Below, one piece after another: positions 24,708 to 31,503 of a stretch of DNA of 64,000 nt (positions within the stretch are counted from its first letter, which is position 1; each line of letters begins with the position of its first letter). Position numbers and translations under genes: made by a program. Source of the DNA: an uncultured Arthrobacter sp. GTDB taxonomy: Bacteria > Actinomycetota > Actinomycetes > Actinomycetales > Micrococcaceae. The DNA lies in the NCBI RefSeq assembly GCF_947495145.1, contig NZ_CANLXP010000009.1, positions 1 through 64,000 on the forward strand. The letters are read 5' to 3'. Below the pieces are notes generated by a model. It had not been told where the DNA came from, ran no database searches, and saw only the letters and a program-made list of their open reading frames with translations.

Positions 24708-25979
24708 ATGTCAAAGCTCAAGACCCTCCAAGACGCAGCCCGCGCGGAAGCCAAAGCAGCACGAGAGATCGCGGAAAAGGCCCACACGGAAAGCCGCGAT
24801 CTCACCTCAGATGAGCGGGCCAGTTTCAAAGGACACCAGGAAAAAGCACGCGCCCTCTTCCCACAGATCGAGCAGGCCAAGGCAGATGAGGAAATCATCG
24901 CGGCATCCAAGGCGCTCGCCGACGGTATCGGCGGGCCGTTCGGTGTCAGCCGGCGCGATCTTGGCCGCAAGGGCTGGGCCAATGAAACCGTGAAGTCGCT
25001 GCGCGGATCCATGACCGATCAGCGCGGAGCCGGCATCAAGGCTCTCGTGTCCGGCACGATCGGCGTTGCCAACCCCGTAGGCGACGGCATCACGACGGAC
25101 GGCGCTGCGCCTCGCACCATCCTCGATCTGCTCCGTGGGGAATCACCGGAAGATCTGGCCCGCGTCGGCATCGGCGTGGGTGACCCCGACAAGCCGGGGT
25201 CAGTCCTGTACCAGTCTGCCGAGCAGCTGGCATCCTCGCTGTTCGGTGGGGACGGCGGCGGCTCGAATACGTTCTCGTACCTGCGCCAGATTGTCCGCAC
25301 GAACAACGCCGCGCCGGTAGCTGATAACGCACTCAAGCCGACGTCGATCTACACCGTGTCCGAGATCGAGGACCGCTACCGCGTGATCGCTCACCTGTCG
25401 GAAGCGATCCCGCAGCGGTACTTCCATGATGACCGCAGCCTTGGCGAGTTCCTGGCTTCCGAGATGGCTCTTGGGCTTGAGTGGGAAGTCGAAGCGCAGG
25501 CGCTCTCGGGCGACGGCACGGGGGAGAACCTCACAGGCATTCTCTCCACATCTGGCATTCAGATACAGGCCTACGCCGCCGATCTGCTCACAACCACGCG
25601 GCAGGCGCTGACCAAGCTGCAGGTGCGCGGCATGACGCCGACCGCCTGGGCGGTAAACCCCGCAGACGCGGAGAAGTTCGACCTCCTGCGTGAAGGCACC
25701 GGAGACGGCGCGTTCCTCCTGGGCGGCCCAGGCAGCGGCGCAGCGTCGAGCCTGTGGACGATCCCGCGCGTGCCCTCGAACGCTGTCCCTGTCGGTACTG
25801 CGGTGCTTGCGGACTGGACGCAGGCGAGACTCCAGGTGCGGCAGGACGCGACGCTGCACGTCGACACGAGCGGCGAGCTGTTCAAGCAGAATCAGGCCAT
25901 CTTCCGAGTCGAGGGCCGCTTCGGACTCGCTGTGAAGCGACCCAGCGCGTTCGTGAGCGTTGACCTGACGGCCGCGTGA
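24708..25979 (+). CDS. HK97-fold phage major capsid protein
   Basis: A 423-residue major capsid protein. Residues 1-75 form the charged, helical delta (scaffold) domain. The HK97 core follows from about residue 110, with the family signature ALSGDGTGENLTGIL at residues 265-279 and the hydrophobic C-terminal axial-domain strands. The ATG at 24708 has AAAGGGGAAA upstream; 20 in-frame codons before it are not typical. It is full length and intact. No prohead protease, portal or terminase gene is present in the element, so it must assemble without them or borrow them from a helper phage. A strong hairpin follows. Confidence 0.93.
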   Translation: MSKLKTLQDAARAEAKAAREIAEKAHTESRDLTSDERASFKGHQEKARALFPQIEQAKADEEIIAASKALADGIGGPFGVSRRDLGRKGWANETVKSLRGSMTDQRGAGIKALVSGTIGVANPVGDGITTDGAAPRTILDLLRGESPEDLARVGIGVGDPDKPGSVLYQSAEQLASSLFGGDGGGSNTFSYLRQIVRTNNAAPVADNALKPTSIYTVSEIEDRYRVIAHLSEAIPQRYFHDDRSLGEFLASEMALGLEWEVEAQALSGDGTGENLTGILSTSGIQIQAYAADLLTTTRQALTKLQVRGMTPTAWAVNPADAEKFDLLREGTGDGAFLLGGPGSGAASSLWTIPRVPSNAVPVGTAVLADWTQARLQVRQDATLHVDTSGELFKQNQAIFRVEGRFGLAVKRPSAFVSVDLTAA

Positions 25980-26042
25980 TGAGACTCCCTGCCGGCCCGG
26001 TGTCATTCTCAGCTTGCTCCGCTGGGCACGGCAGGGACACAG

Positions 26043-26078
26043 TGTGTGTCGGCTCTCTGGGTGGGGAGCCGACACACA
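26043..26078 (+). terminator. Strong terminator after the capsid gene
   Basis: A perfect 13-bp stem (26043-26055 with 26066-26078) with a 10-nt loop. A weaker 8-bp stem (25986-25993 with 26030-26037) lies just before it. The capsid transcript probably ends here. Confidence 0.75.
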
Positions 26079-26190
26079 CCCCTAGGGGGGGTCTGAATCC
26101 CTGGGAAAAATCGGGCTAGTCTACTTCGCCCGGTAGTGGCCTCCCCCTCCCCGTACCCCCCACCCCCCTTACGATTTGGAGGCGTCGGAA

Positions 26191-26421
26191 TTGGACATCG
26201 AGACTCGCTCAAATGGCCTAACCGTCCTCAGTATGGATAGCCGCGCCGAGTGGTTCGCCAACAGCGCGAATTGGAGTGACTGGGCCGGGAAAAGCATCCG
26301 CCGACTGTGGGGCACCGTCGCAGAAATGCCAGACGACGGCGTAATAGGTAAGGCCTGGGCAATCGTTATCCCCGATACGCCGGAGGGGCGCCAGATCCTT
26401 ATGAGTCGCCCCCCCTGGTAG
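26191..26421 (+). CDS. Small element protein, unknown
   Basis: A 76-residue protein beginning at a TTG with GGAGG 8 nt upstream. It is Trp-rich, with WFANSANWSDWAGKSIRRLW near the middle, and ends in GRQILMSRPPW. No family is recognised. It sits alone between two hairpins, 3' to the capsid gene, so it is an independent transcription unit. The alternative start at 26176 overlaps the ribosome site. Confidence 0.5.
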   Translation: MDIETRSNGLTVLSMDSRAEWFANSANWSDWAGKSIRRLWGTVAEMPDDGVIGKAWAIVIPDTPEGRQILMSRPPW

Positions 26422-26445
26422 CGGTGTAGCGCTCGCCGACACCAC

Positions 26446-26473
26446 CCCCGGCAACCTCTCACGGCTGCCGGGG
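26446..26473 (+). terminator. Hairpin terminator after the small Trp-rich gene
   Basis: CCCCGGCA (26446-26453) pairs perfectly with TGCCGGGG (26466-26473), with a 12-nt loop. Confidence 0.6.
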
Positions 26474-26494
26474 TCACTCATTTAAACTTCAAGC

Positions 26495-27142
26495 ATGGGT
26501 GATGCTGAGCTGTATGGAATCTTCGAGACTAACCCCCAGCCGGTAGGTAACCTTGTCACAGTGGCACAAGCCGAGGAAATGGAAGCGTTCGGCCACCCTT
26601 GGCCGGTCTCCGGCGATCTGAGCGTTTTGCAGCCCATCCGGCGCCCACTGCGCCAGCTGACCGCCACAGGAGCCGCCAGGGGCGTTCCGCGCTCGCAGCT
26701 CACCATTGGGCGGTGGATGCTACTCTGGCTCGATCTCGTAGACGAGCAGGCGGCGACAGAGGGCGAAATCTACACGGGCACCGATCGCCATATACTTCGA
26801 GAGACAGCCGCAGGCCGCGCCCGAATGTTTCTCCTGGGACGCCGGCAACAGGTCACCGAATACCTCATCCCGCAGCTGCCGGAGTTACTCCTGTTCGACC
26901 TCAACGAATCCGACGTCGAGGAGCTGGCCGCGTCCCTGTTGGCAATGAAGGGCAAGAGGGGGAAGCCGCTCTCAAAGAGCACCGTGCAGTCAGTGCTGAC
27001 GCATCTCAAGCGGGCGCTGTCCGCCGCTCAACGAGAGGAGCTGATCGACTCGAACCCGGCCCAGGGTTTCGCCCGGTATCTCGGCCTCAAGGATCAATCT
27101 CGCGAGCGGTGGATGAAGTATCGCGAGCAGCTCTCTGCCTGA
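26495..27142 (+). CDS. Protein with an integrase core-binding-like domain only
   Basis: A 215-residue protein. Residues about 115-190 (LIPQLPELLLFDLNESDVEE, then KPLSKSTVQSVLTHLKRALS, then DSNPAQGF) match the pattern of the SAM-like core-binding domain of tyrosine integrases. The frame then ends: there is no catalytic Arg-His-Arg-Tyr domain. The first 110 residues are not recognised. It could be a truncated integrase or a dedicated DNA-binding accessory. It lies next to the right arm sites, which suits a role at attR. Confidence 0.7.
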   Translation: MGDAELYGIFETNPQPVGNLVTVAQAEEMEAFGHPWPVSGDLSVLQPIRRPLRQLTATGAARGVPRSQLTIGRWMLLWLDLVDEQAATEGEIYTGTDRHILRETAAGRARMFLLGRRQQVTEYLIPQLPELLLFDLNESDVEELAASLLAMKGKRGKPLSKSTVQSVLTHLKRALSAAQREELIDSNPAQGFARYLGLKDQSRERWMKYREQLSA

Positions 27143-27182
27143 GCCCACTCTCTGCCCACATTTTGCCCACACTCTGCCCACA
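27142..27182. repeat. Right arm-type sites, four copies at 11-bp spacing
   Basis: TGCCCACA occurs at 27153, 27164 and 27175, with a degenerate AGCCCACT at 27142, all exactly 11 bp apart. The first two perfect copies are inside a 21-bp block identical to the left end (19543-19563). Likely integrase arm sites. Confidence 0.6.
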
Positions 27183-27266
27183 TTTGGATGCAATCAGAGT
27201 GATCTAGAGCAACTGAAAACGGCTTATTTCCGGGGTTTTGGTCGCTGACCTGCGCTGATGAGAGGT

Positions 27267-27307
27267 TTCGAATCCCTCATCTGCCACTCGCCACGAAGGC
27301 CCGCACT
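27267..27307. repeat. attR, 41-bp attachment core
   Basis: Identical to attL. The adjoining 27257-27281 forms a dyad, GATGAG.GGTT / AATCC.CTCATC, around the T-loop sequence. This looks like the pair of core-type integrase sites carried by attP. Confidence 0.92.
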
Positions 27308-27335
27308 CCCCGGAAAAACGGGGAGTGCGGGCCTT
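27296..27335 (+). terminator. Original tRNA-Tyr terminator, now at attR
   Basis: A perfect 17-bp stem (27296-27312 with 27319-27335) and a GAAAAA-type loop, followed by TCGCTTT. Its left arm overlaps the att core. In the empty chromosome it would lie directly after tRNA-Tyr. Confidence 0.8.
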
Positions 27336-27440
27336 TCGCTTTGGGAATTCTTTGTTGGCGATTCGATGACGCTTCGGATTCAGCGATGCCGCTGACGAGA
27401 TTACCGGTATAGACCCCCAGTGCAGGTAACGCAGCGAGCG

Positions 27441-28079
27441 CTAGGAGCTGCTGCAGCTCACGACGGCGAACTCCCCTGTCGACGTCTGCTCCGCAATGAC
27501 CTCTCCGTCGACGGTGATCCTGCAGGTAATCTCCGTTGCTCCCTGCTCAGCTTGAGCAGTGATATTGAAGACGTTCAGATCAAACGCTCCCGCTTCTTCG
27601 ATCTGGAATTCGGTGGACCATGGTACTTCGGCTCCGTTTGCCTGCTCCGTACCGAAGCTGTCACCTTCGAGGGTGCCGTAAGTGATGGACGCGGTGGCCC
27701 CATCGCTTTCCACTTCGTAAAGGACAGTGCTACCAGCCGCTACTTCGCTTGAATCGGCAGTCGACGATGCCTGGCCATTGAGTTCATCATCGACAGCTTG
27801 GACAAAACTGGCTGTAAGGGCAGTCACGATACCGGCAATGATGAGCGACAGGACGCCAAGAATAATGCCCGCGATTGAAGTTCCACGAGGGCGGAATTTA
27901 CGGGTGACACCAATTATTCCGAGGATGATTGCAACCGGGCCGAGAATGAACGCCACCATCCCGAGAATGGGGACGACCGCTGCCACGATAGCGACGATGC
28001 CGACGACCAGCGCTCCGACCCCCCACCCGTTGCCTTGTTTGGTGGGCGCTTGCTGTGTAGTTGGGTACTGCTGAGCCAT
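27441..28079 (-). CDS. DUF4190 / MmpS-like membrane protein
   Basis: A 212-residue protein with two membrane helices in a DUF4190-type N-terminal region (GWGVGALVVGIVAIVAAVVP, then FILGPVAIILGIIGV), a third helix (about 70-92) and an exposed C-terminal domain of about 105 residues. The C-terminal domain, with SDGATASITYGT and ITCRITVDGEVIAEQ, resembles the MmpS transport-accessory fold. It may be a cell-envelope protein. It lies just outside attR and is therefore chromosomal. Confidence 0.75.
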   Translation of the reverse strand: MAQQYPTTQQAPTKQGNGWGVGALVVGIVAIVAAVVPILGMVAFILGPVAIILGIIGVTRKFRPRGTSIAGIILGVLSLIIAGIVTALTASFVQAVDDELNGQASSTADSSEVAAGSTVLYEVESDGATASITYGTLEGDSFGTEQANGAEVPWSTEFQIEEAGAFDLNVFNITAQAEQGATEITCRITVDGEVIAEQTSTGEFAVVSCSSS

Positions 28080-28254
28080 GATTTGGTTCCCCTTGTATTC
28101 AACGATGCGAATGTGGAGGCACGTTTATGCCCTTGCCCCCAGAGTGTAGGTGAGGCCTCTGACGACTTTCACGTGATGATGCTCGAACGTTACTTAATGT
28201 GCTTCATGAGTCAATGTGGTGTCTAGCAGATGCATTCTCGCATTGGGTCTTGCC

Positions 28255-28992
28255 TCATGCCGGGTAGGTCCATTCCCACGCACTGTCAGTGTAAAAATCC
28301 TCGAAGATCAAAATGCCTGATGGGTGCTGCACATCGAGTAGCACAATGCCCTGCGCATTCTCTCCTGGGCCGATCGAGCTGGGAAGGAGAACTGAATCAT
28401 CAAGACAGGTGAAGCTGGCGAACGTTTCAGGGCTGGCGTTTGATGAGATGCCCTCGGGTGAAATGGCGCTGAACATCCAGGGCGACATTTCGAAGGTCGT
28501 GATAAAAGCGTCCGGAGCCGCCATTTCAGGTGAGGTTTGGACAGTCACGTCTAACGCGACGAACAGGCCGTTTTCCGCTGGTTCAGCGAACTCTTCCGTG
28601 CACTGGACATCCGAAGTGATGCTGTTGACCGAGAAGTTGACAAGCCGGACGCCATTCCCGTCGATGATGCCGGCACTCTCGCCGATTTCTTTTACCAAGT
28701 TCCCGCGAGGGGACAGGACCGGCCCGCCTGGATCGGCGGGCGGTTGCTCGGGCGGCGCAGCACTTGGATCCACGGTTTCAGGAGTTGCTGTGGGAGAAGT
28801 TGTTGGAGAGGGCAAGGAAGTTGGAGTTGTCGTCGGCGACGGACTTTCCGCTCTGGGTGCCGTCGTCGAAGTGGAAGAAGCGGAGGAAGTAGGACCCGCC
28901 CCTGGCGAAGTTTCACTAACCGGTGTGTTCTCACCGGTGCAGGCCGTGGTCAGCAGTATCACGGCAATGAAAGTCGGGGCGAGCTTCACCAT
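28255..28992 (-). CDS. Exported lipoprotein with Ser/Thr/Pro linker
   Basis: A 245-residue predicted lipoprotein. The signal LAPTFIAVILLTTAC ends in a lipobox (LTTAC) with Cys near residue 18. A Ser/Thr/Pro linker covers about residues 20-90. The C-terminal domain (about 95-245) resembles DUF4352-like immunoglobulin-type domains: VNSITSDVQCTEEFA, then GLFVALDVTVQTS. The ATG at 28992 is preceded by GAGGGGG; the frame extends further upstream but only as an antisense shadow of trxA. Function unknown. Confidence 0.72.
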   Translation of the reverse strand: MVKLAPTFIAVILLTTACTGENTPVSETSPGAGPTSSASSTSTTAPRAESPSPTTTPTSLPSPTTSPTATPETVDPSAAPPEQPPADPGGPVLSPRGNLVKEIGESAGIIDGNGVRLVNFSVNSITSDVQCTEEFAEPAENGLFVALDVTVQTSPEMAAPDAFITTFEMSPWMFSAISPEGISSNASPETFASFTCLDDSVLLPSSIGPGENAQGIVLLDVQHPSGILIFEDFYTDSAWEWTYPA

Positions 28993-29166
28993 TGTTCTTA
29001 TCCCCCTCGAACGGCACGAAGAGTCATAGTATGCGCCTGTTTGTAGGTCAGTTGCCAGAGGTGTGCCGCGACTGATGCAGGCGTCGTCGTGCCCGGTTGT
29101 ACCAAGCGGCCTCGCGCAGAGCGAACAGGACGCGACATCTCCGCCGATTCTCGTTAGCGTGAAGGT

Positions 29167-29577
29167 ATGGCAACTATTGACATCACCGAGGCAACTTTCC
29201 CCGAGACCATCGAATCGAACGACATTGTGTTCGTCGATTTCTGGGCTGAATGGTGTGGCCCGTGCAAGCAGTTTGCTCCCGTGTACGACGCCGTGTCCCA
29301 GCAGCACAGCGACGTCACCTTCGCGAAGGTGGACACTGAAGCCGAGCAGTCGCTCGCTGCGGCAGCAGGCATAACCTCCATCCCCACGCTGATGGCGTTC
29401 CGCGAGAAGGTCCTCGTCTTCTCGCAGCCGGGCGCACTGAACAACAACCAGTTCACCGAGCTTGTCGACGCCGTCAAGGCACTGGACATGAAGGAAGTCC
29501 ACGCGCAGGTCGCCGAGCAGCAGGCCAAGGCCTCCGCTGAGGGCGCACAGCCTGAAGGCGCGCAGCCCCAGGCCTAA
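29167..29577 (+). CDS. trxA: Thioredoxin
   Basis: A 136-residue thioredoxin, a cytoplasmic disulfide reductase. The active site is FWAEWCGPCKQF, followed by the cis-Pro motif SIPTLMAF. The Ala/Gln-rich C-terminal extension of about 25 residues is unusual for trxA but occurs in actinobacterial homologues. A TAGCGT box ends 6 nt before the ATG and there is no properly spaced ribosome site, so the transcript is probably leaderless. A strong hairpin follows. Confidence 0.93.
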   Translation: MATIDITEATFPETIESNDIVFVDFWAEWCGPCKQFAPVYDAVSQQHSDVTFAKVDTEAEQSLAAAAGITSIPTLMAFREKVLVFSQPGALNNNQFTELVDAVKALDMKEVHAQVAEQQAKASAEGAQPEGAQPQA

Positions 29578-29593
29578 CAAGACTTCATCGAAG

Positions 29594-29626
29594 GCTCCGG
29601 CCCCCGTCAACAGCGGGAGCCGGAGC
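29594..29626. terminator. Bidirectional terminator after trxA
   Basis: GCTCCGGC (29594-29601) pairs with GCCGGAGC (29619-29626), with further CCC/GGG pairing inside. It separates trxA from the convergent NmrA-like gene. Confidence 0.7.
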
Positions 29627-29635
29627 TCTCGTGCG

Positions 29636-30385
29636 TTAAGTGGGTTTCTGGACGGTATGAGCCAGCCACTCGTCGAAGGATTGTGTGCCGAGCTCGGACC
29701 CTGGCCGTGCCAGGAGAGTTCCGTCCCGCATGGCTTGCCCGAGCCCGCCCGGCAGCGGAACTTCGAGAACCTTGCCCTTCTCTCCCGTTGCGGCAGCCCA
29801 GCGCCGGCTCAGTTGAGCCATGCGCTCGACCCGGGGCCCTGCGAGGTCGGGGACACGACGGGAGGGGCCTGCCTCGGCAAGGTCAACGAGTCGATCGGCC
29901 ACCTCAACCGCGGCAACAGGCTGCGACTGCATGAACGGCACCATCGCGACGGGCCCGACCTTCATCCTGGTGAAGATCTGGCCGGAGAATTCGTGAAACT
30001 GAGTGGCGCGCAGAATGGTCCACGGCAACGAACCGTTTGTCACCAGCCGCTCCTGCTCGAGCTTCCCCGAATAGTATCCGTAGGGTGCTTCGTCAATACC
30101 GGCGATCGACAGGAGCACATGGTGTTCCACCCCTGCGCTTTGTCCCGCCGAAAGAAGTTTGCGCGTCACCGCCGAGAAAAATGCCTTCGACTTCACCGCG
30201 CTGGCGGTTTCGATGGACGTCACATCAATGATTGTGTCGACACCGTTCAGATCGAGCGGCCGCTCGGTGGCGAGGTCCACGCCTCCCGATCTGCTGAGCA
30301 CGTCCACGTGATGTCCGCGGGCCCGCGCCCGCTCAACTACGTGCCGACCGACTGTTCCTGTACCTCCAGCAACGGCAATTCTCAC
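29636..30385 (-). CDS. NAD(P)-binding NmrA/atypical SDR protein
   Basis: A 249-residue Rossmann-fold protein. The nucleotide-binding motif AVAGGTGTVGRHV starts at residue 4, and ILRATQFHEF matches the NmrA-like atypical SDR group (sugar/flavin epimerase-like). Such proteins act as NADP sensors or quinone reductases; the substrate is unknown. The GTG start has AGGAGAAAG upstream. It lies 48 nt downstream of the glycosylase gene and may be co-transcribed with it. Confidence 0.82.
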   Translation of the reverse strand: MRIAVAGGTGTVGRHVVERARARGHHVDVLSRSGGVDLATERPLDLNGVDTIIDVTSIETASAVKSKAFFSAVTRKLLSAGQSAGVEHHVLLSIAGIDEAPYGYYSGKLEQERLVTNGSLPWTILRATQFHEFSGQIFTRMKVGPVAMVPFMQSQPVAAVEVADRLVDLAEAGPSRRVPDLAGPRVERMAQLSRRWAAATGEKGKVLEVPLPGGLGQAMRDGTLLARPGSELGTQSFDEWLAHTVQKPT

Positions 30386-30433
30386 GGCACGAACTTTCTC
30401 CTGGTGCGCAAACAGAACCTTCTGAACAGAAAC

Positions 30434-31396
30434 CTACCTCCGCCGGTGGTCCTCCGGCGACAGCCGCGGACCGTACGCCTGCTTCCGGAATCCGCTCGCG
30501 TAGAGCATCCGTACCACACGCTGCCGCTGGCCCGCCCAGGGTTTGAGCAGCTCAAGCATCCCGGCGTCGTCAGTGCGCTCGCCGGTGAGCGCCGCCCCAA
30601 CAAACGCGGCGAGATGGAAGTCGCCCACCGAAATGGAATCGGGGCACCCATGCGTCCGCTGCAGTACTTCGGCGGTGGTCCACACGCCGATCCCGGGGAT
30701 CGAGCACAACCCGGCGTGCACAGCGGCAGCGTCGAGGCCGGCCAGCCGCTCCAATCCGGACGCAACGCCGGCCGCCCGCAACGCCGCTGCCGACCGCTTC
30801 GCATCAACCCCGGCGCGGTGCCACTCCCACGACGGGATCCGTCGCCACTGCGCAGGAGTGGGCGGCAACCGAAGCTCGCGCGGGGCGCCGGGCGCTGCGG
30901 GTGCCGGATCCCCGAAGCGGTTCACCAGGTATCGCCATGCCCGCTTTGCCTCCAGCCCGGTGACCTTCTGCTCCAGAATGACGCGCACGACGGCGTCAAG
31001 CATCCTTCCGGTCGCAGGCAACCGGAGACCGGGCTGAAGATAGCGGCCCTTCCGGGCCAATTCGGGCAGCTCAGCTGCAAATTCCGGAGAGTCAAACCCG
31101 CGCCAGTCATCGACCAGGCCGACCAACCGGGGTACTGAGGAGAGGGCAAGTGAAGCACCCGGACCCCACGCTGCCGCGTGCACTGAAGACGAGCGCAGCC
31201 CGCCGCGTTGGGACAACCGGAGGGTGGCCGCGCCGTCGTCGTTGCGGAAAGCCAGCCACGCCGCGCCGTCGCGGAAGATGACAGTGGGATCATGCGGACC
31301 GCACTGCAGCGGCCCGACGGAAGGCAGCAGCGCATAAGGCTGATCAAGCTCCCACTCTGCCGACAGGGCGGCTGGAGCGGAAGCGGTGAGCGTCAT
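30434..31396 (-). CDS. AlkA-like DNA-3-methyladenine glycosylase
   Basis: A 320-residue HhH-GPD superfamily base-excision glycosylase. The helix-hairpin-helix IPGIGVWTTAEVLQR is followed by the catalytic Asp in SVGDFHLAAFVG, with no iron-sulfur cysteine cluster. The opening VVRVILEQKVTGLEAKRAWR helix also fits. It would remove alkylated bases such as 3-methyladenine. It is followed by the NmrA-like gene on the same strand. Confidence 0.85.
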   Translation of the reverse strand: MTLTASAPAALSAEWELDQPYALLPSVGPLQCGPHDPTVIFRDGAAWLAFRNDDGAATLRLSQRGGLRSSSVHAAAWGPGASLALSSVPRLVGLVDDWRGFDSPEFAAELPELARKGRYLQPGLRLPATGRMLDAVVRVILEQKVTGLEAKRAWRYLVNRFGDPAPAAPGAPRELRLPPTPAQWRRIPSWEWHRAGVDAKRSAAALRAAGVASGLERLAGLDAAAVHAGLCSIPGIGVWTTAEVLQRTHGCPDSISVGDFHLAAFVGAALTGERTDDAGMLELLKPWAGQRQRVVRMLYASGFRKQAYGPRLSPEDHRRR

Positions 31397-31503
31397 GACG
31401 TTAATGCTCGCACGCCGTGGTGACAGTTCATCCGTTGGTGAGCGCCCCGTCAGGTCCAGTGCGTCGTCAGTTCTACAGAGTGGCTCGCGGTAACTTGTTA
31501 ACC

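Larger units (their letters stand above)
19449..27307. mobile_element. 7.86-kb integrative element at tRNA-Tyr with a lone HK97 capsid gene
   Basis: The element is bounded by perfect 41-bp direct repeats. It has the order integrase and repressor (leftward), operator array, excisionase, two small genes, second recombinase, repeat region, small coupled genes, HK97 major capsid protein, a small unknown protein and an integrase core-binding-like protein (rightward). No portal, terminase, protease, tail, lysis or recognisable replication gene is present. It could be a capsid-forming satellite that relies on a helper phage, or a decayed prophage. The intact repressor, integrase, att sites and capsid frame argue for a maintained element. 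Confidence 0.85.

Noticed and set aside
24244-24714. Minus-strand ORF opposite the small genes before the capsid gene
   Set aside because: It runs antisense to overlapping coupled genes, has no ribosome site and no protein-like pattern.
29657-31138. 493-codon plus-strand frame opposite the NmrA-like and AlkA-like genes
   Set aside because: It spans two genes of the other strand and the gap between them, which marks it as a shadow.
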